Below are positions 57,224 through 64,000 of a stretch of DNA of 64,000 bases, one piece after another (positions within the stretch are counted from its first letter, which is position 1; every line of letters begins with the position of its first letter). This stretch comes from Acinetobacter sp. C26M (GTDB taxonomy: Bacteria; Pseudomonadota; Gammaproteobacteria; Pseudomonadales; Moraxellaceae): the NCBI RefSeq assembly GCF_023702675.1, contig NZ_CP098478.1, positions 3,162,001 through 3,226,000 of the forward strand, given 5' to 3'. The notes below the pieces were generated by a model. It searched no databases and was not told where the DNA came from. It saw only the letters and a list, made by a program, of their open reading frames with translations. A program made the position numbers and the translations under genes.

Positions 57224-57254
57224 AAAAAAGGAACTCAAATGAGTTCCTTTTTTA
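57224..57254. terminator. Bidirectional intrinsic terminator
   Basis: AAAAAAGGAACTCA pairs with TGAGTTCCTTTTTT. It lies between dapE and the convergent chpC-like gene and can serve both. Confidence 0.9.
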
Positions 57255-57710
57255 TTACAACCCGAGCTGGGTTTGTATATTTTGCAAATGGGGAACATAG
57301 AATTCATGCTCTCCCATTTTTACATATTTAAAAACTTTGTCGTCATCGGTTTCGCGCTCTTCATCCACAATTTCTGAAATACGCACACGAATCGATTCAG
57401 GCATTTCATCGCAGACCAAAGCAAATCGCTCAGAAACATCATCCCCTTCAATCACCAACGCAACCCCTTGTTTCTGCTTCGGATCATTCACGGCATAGAC
57501 AGGAAGTTTTAGATCATGCCATTCAATATGATCAACATTGGTTTGAGTATCCATTGCGGATAACACAATATTTTGCGGTAACAGCATCGGCACTTTTTGA
57601 TGGCATTGAATAATATATGCATCAATAAATCCTGTTGAAACCGTAATTAAATGTTGTAACTCTTGCTGGTCAATCTGCCCCAGTGCTGAGTTTACGCTTT
57701 TCTTTGCCAT
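57255..57710 (-). CDS. CheW-like protein, ChpC-type, of the Pil-Chp cluster
   Basis: A 151-residue CheW-fold protein. The CheW features are YIIQCHQKVPMLLPQNIV, LPVYAVNDPKQKQGVALVIEG and FALVCDEMPESIRVR. It lies 13 bases after chpA on the same strand, where Pseudomonas and Acinetobacter carry ChpC. PilI, the usual adaptor, would lie upstream of pilJ, outside this window. It likely couples a receptor to the ChpA kinase controlling type IV pili. Confidence 0.8.
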   Translation of the reverse strand: MAKKSVNSALGQIDQQELQHLITVSTGFIDAYIIQCHQKVPMLLPQNIVLSAMDTQTNVDHIEWHDLKLPVYAVNDPKQKQGVALVIEGDDVSERFALVCDEMPESIRVRISEIVDEERETDDDKVFKYVKMGEHEFYVPHLQNIQTQLGL

Positions 57711-57723
57711 TATTTTTCACCTC

Positions 57724-60700
57724 TTAGCGCACTGCAAGTAAGCTTTCAATATTTTCCAAGAGTGCCTCCTCTTGGAACGGTTTACCCATATATTGGTTTA
57801 CACCAAGCGATAATGCACGTTCACGATGCTTCTCACCGGTACGTGATGTAATCATAATGATTGGTAAATCACGGTGGATTTCATGATGTCGTACCAGATT
57901 CGATACTTCAAAGCCATCCATACGTGGCATCTCGATATCCAACAACATCAGATCTGGCTTAATCGTCTCAAGTTGTTCGATTGCATCCACACCATCTTTC
58001 GCAGTTACAACGTCATAACCTTGGCGCTCTAACAAACGTGAAGTTACCTTACGTACCGTTACTGAGTCATCGACAATCATAATCAGGCGACGTTCATCAT
58101 AACGCTGTTTGGTATAAGTCTCATCAGCCTGTTTACTACGCGCAGTTGACTGTGCTTGTCGAGCAATGTTTTGACCATCCAAAATCAAACATACTTGACC
58201 ATCACCTAGGATGGTGGCACCTGCAATTACGCCAATACTTGAGAACTGTTGCCCCACAGGTTTTACAACAATTTGTCCTCGCGATCCAATCAACTGGTCA
58301 ACTAGCAATGCCGTGGTCTGACCTTGGGCACCTTTAATTAACAGCACAGGCAATGAGTGAACCACACCGCTCAAACGTGGAATTGGTTGCCCAGCAACGA
58401 ACTCCGACAAATAACGTAAACGATAGCGTTCTTGGTCAATACTGAAGTAGTCTTCTTGACTATCAAAGTACTGCTCTAATGCCATTGGTGAGATACGCAC
58501 AATACGATCGATCTGCGCCAACGGGAAAGCAAACTGTTGATCGCCTGCTTTTACCATCAAGGCATCGCTTACCGCTACTGTCGTTGGTACGCGAATGGTA
58601 AAGGTCGTTCCTTTACCTAAAGTTGAATCGACACTGACGTGACCGCCTAGCGTTTTAATATCACTTTGTACCACATCCAGACCTACACCTCGTCCAGAAA
58701 TTTGAGTGACTTGAGCCGCGGTACTAAAGCCTGGATGGAAGATAAATTGTAGAATTTCTTCCTGATCAAGTTTCTGATCTTTGGTCATTAAACCAGTCTG
58801 TAATGCTTTTTCTTTGATACGGTTAACATCAATCCCTTTACCGTCATCGCTGAAGGTCACAACCACATCTGTACCTTGACGCCCAATGTTTAGCACAATA
58901 TGTCCAGTCTCTGGCTTTTGTGCCTGTAGACGTTGTTCGCGGTCTTCAATCCCGTGGTCAATCGCATTACGTAACATATGTTCAAACGGTGCAACCAGAC
59001 GTTCAAGAATACTGCGGTCTAATTCACCTTCAGTATTATTCACCACCAGTTCTGTAGGACGGTTCAAGGTCGATGCTGTTTGACGCACGATACGTTGTAA
59101 ACGCGGCAATAGACGCGAGAATGGGACCAGGCGAGTACGCATCAAGCTTTCTTGAATTTCAGCCTGAATACGTGACTGCTGTAACAACAAACCTTCGGTA
59201 TCACGAATCTTTTCAGACAGTGTGGTTTTGAAGTCAACCAAATCCGATGCAGACTCTGCCAATGATTTAGACAATTGGTTCAACGATGAATACTGGTCCA
59301 TTTCCAGTGGGTCAAAATCGGCATAACGCGAGTTTTCACCACCGTGTCGTGCAATAATCTGGCTTTCCAACTCACCTTCCATTCGACGTAATTGATCCGC
59401 CAAACGTTTGATTGCCAGTTCCATTTCCGTCAAGGTACCGCCCAACTGACCTAGGTCCATTTCAATACGTGAACGGTTGATCGCATTTTCCCCAGACAAG
59501 TCAATCATCTTCTCAATGACATCAGCAGAAACACGGATCATTTCATTATTCTGTTCAATCCGTTCTGTGGTTTCCCACTCACCCAGCATTGACGGCGGTT
59601 CAGTACCGTCTCCCTGAACAAATTCCATCGTATATTCAGGGGTAAAGATATCTTTAGCAGAAAGCTTTTGTGGCAGTTGTGCAGAAACGTCGACAAACTC
59701 CATTTTTTCTAGGCTTTGTTTTAAGCCGTCGAAATTCGCATATTGACGTTTAAAGATTGCATCATTCAGCCAAGCAAATGCGGTATTGAGTAAGTTGTCA
59801 TACACATTCGAATTGAAATGATGTACACCAAATTGCTCGAATGCATTTTCTAAGTGGTAGGCAATAATGGCAATAGCATCCATTTCTGCCATACGTGCAC
59901 CACCTTTGAGACTGTGGGCATTACGCTGTAACTGCAACAGTAAACTACGGTTACCACGTTGATCAAACCATTGTTTTAATAAGCCTTGTGCCTGCTCTAT
60001 TAATTCTTCCGCTTCCTCTAGGAAAGTTTGTTCAACCAGAGAACGAACATCGTCATCTGCCGACGTGGTCTCTGTCACAACAGTTTGAGCTGCTGAAGTA
60101 TCTTCCAACACTTCCTCTTCAACTACAACACTGCTAACTTGCTCTTCAAGCGCTATTGGCTGCACGTCAACTTCAGCTTCAGCCTCGATAAGTTCAAGTA
60201 CTTCTGCTTGAGTAGCAACGCTCTCAGTTTCATTGACTTCATCTACAGGCATATCCTCAACAGCTGTGTCAAACGTTGCAGGAGCAACTACTTGATCTGC
60301 CTGTTGTAGTAACTGCACCACATGGGTAGATGGATAATCTGTTTGCTGATCGCGAATAGTTTGAATACGATCTGCAATATCATCTTGGACTAAACGAATG
60401 ATCGCAATTAGTTGTGGCGTTGCTTGAATCTGCTGGTTGATCAGCTTTTCATAAATCGTTTCTAATTCATGCGCGATCAAACCGATATGACGTGCCTGAA
60501 TCATATTTGAACCACCTTTTAAGGTGTGCAAATAACGCATCAAGTTCTTTAACGCATTGATATTTTGATGATCGGCAGTCCAAGTATTCAGATCCGTATC
60601 AATCCCACCCATCAACTCATCTGCTTCTTCAAGGAAGATATCCAATAAGTCTGGGTCAAAGTCACGGTTTGCATCTGTTGATTGTAACTGTTGCTTATCC

Positions 60701-62823
60701 AGAGCTAACTGAGCAGCAAATGTGGTGACATCAATCGCAGCTGATACAGACTCAGTTTTGGCTGGCGCTACCGTAATCATTGCCTCTGATGACTCAACAA
60801 CATCTTCAATTACAGTTGATTGATCTGGTAGTGTTGCTGGTACCGATTCAGTTTCAACTGCATCTTCCACAACAGCAGTTTTGGATAAATTAGCAAGCAC
60901 AACCAAAGTGTGTGTCGATGGATAATCCACCTGTTGATCACGAATAGTTTGAATACGATCTGCAATATCATCTTGAACTGAACGAATCGTAGCAATCAAT
61001 TGTGGCGTTGCCTGAATTTGTTGATTGATCAACTTCTCGTAGATCGTTTCTAACTCATGTGCAATTAAGCCAATATGACGCGCTTGAATCATATTTGAGC
61101 CACCTTTTAAGGTGTGCAAATAACGCATCAAATTCTTTAAGGCATTGACGTTTTGATTGTCCGCAGCCCAAGTATTTAGATCAGCATCAATACCACCCAG
61201 TAACTCATCGGCCTCTTCAAGGAAGATATCTAATAAATCTGGATCAAAGTCACGATTCGCATCATCCGACTGCAACAGTTGCTTATCTAAAACAAATTGA
61301 GCAGCTAAATCGGTAGTGGCGGCAATAACAGGTGTAGTTGCCTGTTTGAGTTCGACGGTATTTGTCTGTTCAACTGCCTCAGTGACCTCAACAACTGGTA
61401 TTTCCAAAGACTCAACATTTTGTTGAGTGAATGAGCTTAATTCATTTAAAACAAGTTCATGCGCTTTGCTTAAGGTAACCCGTTGTCCCGCGGCCAAAGT
61501 ATCAAACAGTTGAATAAACTGTTGATGTACTTGATGATAAAGCTCAAAGGCATAATCAAGATTAAGTAAACTTGGTTTAAAGAGAATATCTTGATAGCTT
61601 GAACGCAACTGGCTGGTGTATTGATACATACCAATCGTTGCATGGTGATGGGTATGCTGCAACAAGGTCTCAGCTTGCTGGCTGAGTAACTGAATATACT
61701 TAGGAAACTCGTGACGCGCACGTTTTTCAAAATCGAACTCGACATCTAAGAGATCATTGATATTCAGTTCGAGTAGCTCAGAAACCAACCCTTGTGGTCG
61801 AACTGTGGTCCCATTCTTTTCTTCGAGTTGGAAGTCATAGCTATCCCATGCAACGTTGAAGGTTGCATAGATTTCATCAAACTTCTGCTGTGGCGCTTGT
61901 TGCTTCAAGGTATGTAAATAATCACGTACAAATTGAGCATAATGTGTCAGCAATGCCGTTTCATCTGAACTTGAATCCAGCTCTTCTTGTAGTAATGTTT
62001 TAAACAGATTCTCGACTTTTGAGCTGGCCTCAAACACATGATCAACCTGCGCCATGGCAGAGCTACCACGTAAGGTATGTAATGCTCGGATCAGCGTATT
62101 ATAGTGATCATTACTCGGATGATCATTCACCAAGAATTGATCAATTGTGGCAAGATGCTCTTCTGCCTCTTCCAAGAAGATTGCCAAAGTTTCTTTCGCA
62201 AGAACTTCATCATCGGTATGATTTGTTGTCTCGGCTGAAAGAGATTCGACTGCAATAATTTCAGGTACAGTTTCTTCAACTGCTTCAGCATCTGCCGCCC
62301 ATTCAAGGCCTGTCATTACATCATCATGTGTCAGATCAGTAGCAAGCTTAAACAACTCTGCCAACGCTGGCTCAGGACTTTGCTGTTGTTGTAATTGTTG
62401 TCCTAATAAAACCAGTGGCCTGAAATCGATGAGATGTTTTTGAACGGCTTTAAAATCATGAATCAGTTTAAAACGGTACAGATTAAAAACTGATTGTATA
62501 TAGCGCTGAATATCGGTATTTAAGGTAATCGTACCAGCAATGACACGATTCAAAGTATCTTCAACCGTCCACGCCAACTCTCCAGACGACTTCGCTCCAA
62601 CCATTCTTCCAGAGCCTTTCAGCGTATGAAAATGGCGGCGAATATCTGTAAGCACATCTTGCTGATGTGGTTGTTCCGTCCATTGAACTAATAATGGTTC
62701 TAACTCAACAAAGATCTCATCTAATTCTTCAATAAAAATTTCAAGAATCTCTGCATCTTGTTCAAGATAACTGTCTTCAGGAAGCGTCATCGTTTCAACT
62801 AACGTTTTTAATATTTGTTTCAT
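57724..62823 (-). CDS. chpA: ChpA, hybrid CheA-type kinase controlling type IV pili
   Basis: A 1699-residue multidomain kinase. Its order is: at least five HPt units with the phospho-site in HFHTLKGSG, ALHTLRGSS, YLHTLKGGS (twice) and NAHSLKGGA; an H-kinase dimer region (LSGENAINRSRIEM); an ATPase domain with the N-box EHMLRNAIDHGIED, DDGKGID and GRGVGLDVVQ; a CheW domain; and a terminal CheY receiver with the phospho-Asp in LMLLDIEMPRMDG. HPt units three and four are near-identical tandem copies. I place the start at the ATG at 62823; a GTG 19 codons upstream has no ribosome site. It receives signals from PilJ and controls twitching and natural competence. Confidence 0.93.
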   Translation of the reverse strand: MKQILKTLVETMTLPEDSYLEQDAEILEIFIEELDEIFVELEPLLVQWTEQPHQQDVLTDIRRHFHTLKGSGRMVGAKSSGELAWTVEDTLNRVIAGTITLNTDIQRYIQSVFNLYRFKLIHDFKAVQKHLIDFRPLVLLGQQLQQQQSPEPALAELFKLATDLTHDDVMTGLEWAADAEAVEETVPEIIAVESLSAETTNHTDDEVLAKETLAIFLEEAEEHLATIDQFLVNDHPSNDHYNTLIRALHTLRGSSAMAQVDHVFEASSKVENLFKTLLQEELDSSSDETALLTHYAQFVRDYLHTLKQQAPQQKFDEIYATFNVAWDSYDFQLEEKNGTTVRPQGLVSELLELNINDLLDVEFDFEKRARHEFPKYIQLLSQQAETLLQHTHHHATIGMYQYTSQLRSSYQDILFKPSLLNLDYAFELYHQVHQQFIQLFDTLAAGQRVTLSKAHELVLNELSSFTQQNVESLEIPVVEVTEAVEQTNTVELKQATTPVIAATTDLAAQFVLDKQLLQSDDANRDFDPDLLDIFLEEADELLGGIDADLNTWAADNQNVNALKNLMRYLHTLKGGSNMIQARHIGLIAHELETIYEKLINQQIQATPQLIATIRSVQDDIADRIQTIRDQQVDYPSTHTLVVLANLSKTAVVEDAVETESVPATLPDQSTVIEDVVESSEAMITVAPAKTESVSAAIDVTTFAAQLALDKQQLQSTDANRDFDPDLLDIFLEEADELMGGIDTDLNTWTADHQNINALKNLMRYLHTLKGGSNMIQARHIGLIAHELETIYEKLINQQIQATPQLIAIIRLVQDDIADRIQTIRDQQTDYPSTHVVQLLQQADQVVAPATFDTAVEDMPVDEVNETESVATQAEVLELIEAEAEVDVQPIALEEQVSSVVVEEEVLEDTSAAQTVVTETTSADDDVRSLVEQTFLEEAEELIEQAQGLLKQWFDQRGNRSLLLQLQRNAHSLKGGARMAEMDAIAIIAYHLENAFEQFGVHHFNSNVYDNLLNTAFAWLNDAIFKRQYANFDGLKQSLEKMEFVDVSAQLPQKLSAKDIFTPEYTMEFVQGDGTEPPSMLGEWETTERIEQNNEMIRVSADVIEKMIDLSGENAINRSRIEMDLGQLGGTLTEMELAIKRLADQLRRMEGELESQIIARHGGENSRYADFDPLEMDQYSSLNQLSKSLAESASDLVDFKTTLSEKIRDTEGLLLQQSRIQAEIQESLMRTRLVPFSRLLPRLQRIVRQTASTLNRPTELVVNNTEGELDRSILERLVAPFEHMLRNAIDHGIEDREQRLQAQKPETGHIVLNIGRQGTDVVVTFSDDGKGIDVNRIKEKALQTGLMTKDQKLDQEEILQFIFHPGFSTAAQVTQISGRGVGLDVVQSDIKTLGGHVSVDSTLGKGTTFTIRVPTTVAVSDALMVKAGDQQFAFPLAQIDRIVRISPMALEQYFDSQEDYFSIDQERYRLRYLSEFVAGQPIPRLSGVVHSLPVLLIKGAQGQTTALLVDQLIGSRGQIVVKPVGQQFSSIGVIAGATILGDGQVCLILDGQNIARQAQSTARSKQADETYTKQRYDERRLIMIVDDSVTVRKVTSRLLERQGYDVVTAKDGVDAIEQLETIKPDLMLLDIEMPRMDGFEVSNLVRHHEIHRDLPIIMITSRTGEKHRERALSLGVNQYMGKPFQEEALLENIESLLAVR
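60322..60702 (-). repeat. Tandem duplicated HPt module in chpA, copy B
   Basis: This 381-base stretch (127 codons) encodes from LDKQQLQS to DYPSTH. Its counterpart at 60910-61290 lies exactly 588 bases (196 codons) away. The central 75 residues of the two copies are nearly identical. Confidence 0.9.
60910..61290 (-). repeat. Tandem duplicated HPt module in chpA, copy A
   Basis: This copy encodes from LDKQLLQS to DYPSTH, including YLHTLKGGSNMIQARHIG and the following helices. It differs from copy B mostly by conservative changes such as LLGGIDAD against LMGGIDTD. Confidence 0.9.
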
Positions 62824-62976
62824 AGCTGCTTCTTTCGTTTTTATCCACCAACGTGGGTAAAAATTACGTCTATCTATCACACAAGATGTAGTTACATTTC
62901 GCCATCACCTTGTTGAGATATCCAACATCTCTAAAAATGGAAAGACAGACACCCCCATCTGCCTTTCCAATTCGGT

Positions 62977-64000
62977 TTACTCAGGTAACTTAAAGTCAGT
63001 TACCGATTCACGTAATGATTCAGCCATGTTTGCCAACTCAGAAACTGAGCGCGCTGTATCAAACGTTGCAGTTGTTGTTTGTGAAGTAATTTCCTGAACG
63101 ACATTCATCGTGGTTGCAATATGGCTGGCAGATGCTGACTGAAGTTTTGCTGCATCCGAAATGCTTGCAATCAGTTTTGCCAAGTCACCCGATACCGTTT
63201 GAATCTCATCTAGTGCAATACCTGCATCTTTCGCCAAGTTCGCACCACGTACAACTTCCGACGTAGTTTGTTCCATCGAAATTACAGCTTCGTTAGTATC
63301 TGTTTGAATGGTTTTTACTAAGCTCTCAATCTGCTTGGTTGCTGATGCAGAACGTTCTGCAAGACGTTGTACCTCGTCCGCTACGACCGCGAAACCACGA
63401 CCTGCTTCACCTGCCATCGATGCTTGAATCGCTGCGTTTAATGCCAAGATGTTAGTTTGGTCGGCAATATCGTTAATCAACGAGACGATGTTACCAATTT
63501 CTTGAGAAGATTCACCCAAACGTTTAATACGTTTTGAAGTCTCTTGAATCTGTTCACGAATGTGATCCATACCTTCGATCGAACGGTTTACCACTTGCGC
63601 ACCATTGGTTGCAATTTGTACCGAACGTTGTGCTACGTCAGCTGATTCAGATGCGTTGGCAGATACTTGGTCAATTGACAATGCCATTTCGTTCATCGCG
63701 GCTGATGCACCTGCAATTTCTTGCGCCTGATGTTCAGAAGCTTCCGCTAACTGGTTGGTAATGCTCTGGGTATCTTGGGTATAGCGTGCAACTTCTTGCG
63801 AGGTATCTGTAATTCGAGATACAAGGTCACGTAACTGGTCAATCGCAAAGTTAATCGAGTCGGCAATCGCACCCGTAAAGTCTTCAGATACCGTTGCATA
63901 CGAACGCAAGTCACCGTCCGCTAAGTCGGCAATCTCATCCAGTAAACGCAAAATCGCATTTTGGTTACGGTCATATTCATCTTGTAAACGTGTCACACGC
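62977..64000 (-). CDS. pilJ: PilJ, methyl-accepting chemotaxis protein of the Pil-Chp system (C-terminal part)
   Basis: The frame runs off the right edge, so only about 341 residues are visible. It contains the HAMP-adjacent part ([22 protein letters not shown]) and the long signalling coiled coil, with the hairpin tip [40 protein letters not shown] read in parts. It ends in VTDFKLPE. The neighbour chpA identifies it as PilJ, the pilus-linked receptor. The periplasmic and membrane parts lie beyond the window. Confidence 0.92.
   Translation of the reverse strand, partial: RVTRLQDEYDRNQNAILRLLDEIADLADGDLRSYATVSEDFTGAIADSINFAIDQLRDLVSRITDTSQEVARYTQDTQSITNQLAEASEHQAQEIAGASAAMNEMALSIDQVSANASESADVAQRSVQIATNGAQVVNRSIEGMDHIREQIQETSKRIKRLGESSQEIGNIVSLINDIADQTNILALNAAIQASMAGEAGRGFAVVADEVQRLAERSASATKQIESLVKTIQTDTNEAVISMEQTTSEVVRGANLAKDAGIALDEIQTVSGDLAKLIASISDAAKLQSASASHIATTMNVVQEITSQTTTATFDTARSVSELANMAESLRESVTDFKLPE

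Overview
The window is a chromosomal segment of an Acinetobacter species. The evidence is moderate-to-low GC, a wax ester synthase/DGAT that resembles the A. baylyi enzyme (compared from memory), a DcaP-type porin, an ElsL-like cytoplasmic YkuD protein and a Pil-Chp chemosensory cluster for twitching. The species cannot be fixed from sequence alone. Most of the window is ordinary housekeeping and transport DNA. It also holds one short AT-rich insertion, a six-gene tRNA operon and a few genus-type genes of unknown function.

Layout, left to right. 1-2.1 kb: a truncated AraC-type regulator divergent from a coniferyl-aldehyde-type dehydrogenase. 2.1-3.8 kb: a three-lipoprotein operon (CsgG-like, DUF4810, DUF799). 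4.0-11.7 kb: kdpABCDE, the high-affinity K+ pump with its two-component regulators, behind a promoter region carrying three ACGTAAATT repeats. 12.2-15.1 kb: two tandem FadL-type outer-membrane transporters. 15.2-18.4 kb: thrH, cysH, the wax ester synthase and a tiny unknown gene. 18.6-23.0 kb: rng-maf-mreD-mreC-mreB, for cell shape and RNA processing. 23.2-26.5 kb: gatCAB. 26.6-28.2 kb: an AT-rich two-gene cassette, an ABC-type ATPase plus a small protein with Toprim-like acidic motifs, which is the best candidate here for an undescribed defence-like system.

28.3-31.7 kb holds four exported proteins, one of them DUF1176 and the others unrecognised. 31.7-33.8 kb: a LysR regulator divergent from a split chromate transporter. 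33.9-38.5 kb: an M13 metallopeptidase, an SbmA/BacA peptide importer and a patatin-like lipoprotein. 38.7-43.1 kb: an AGCS amino-acid symporter, GltS and a DcaP-like porin, all on the minus strand, a plausible route for amino-acid or dicarboxylate uptake. 43.5-48.4 kb: a nitroreductase, a Bcr/CflA exporter, a YccS-type FUSC protein and a YcxB-like protein. 48.6-51.1 kb: a PepSY membrane domain fused to a diflavin reductase behind a possible Fur box.

51.2-57.2 kb: YdcF-like, DUF2750, the tRNA operon (Val-Asp-Asp-Val-Asp-Val) with a strong sigma70-type promoter, an ElsL-like L,D-carboxypeptidase, a YbaN-type protein, DUF1853, an entericidin-like lipoprotein and dapE. Several of these (mreBCD, the ElsL-like protein, dapE, rng/maf) serve cell-wall growth and recycling. 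57.3-64 kb: the end of the Pil-Chp cluster, with a ChpC-like CheW protein, a giant ChpA hybrid kinase containing a tandemly duplicated HPt module, and the C-terminal part of PilJ running off the right edge.
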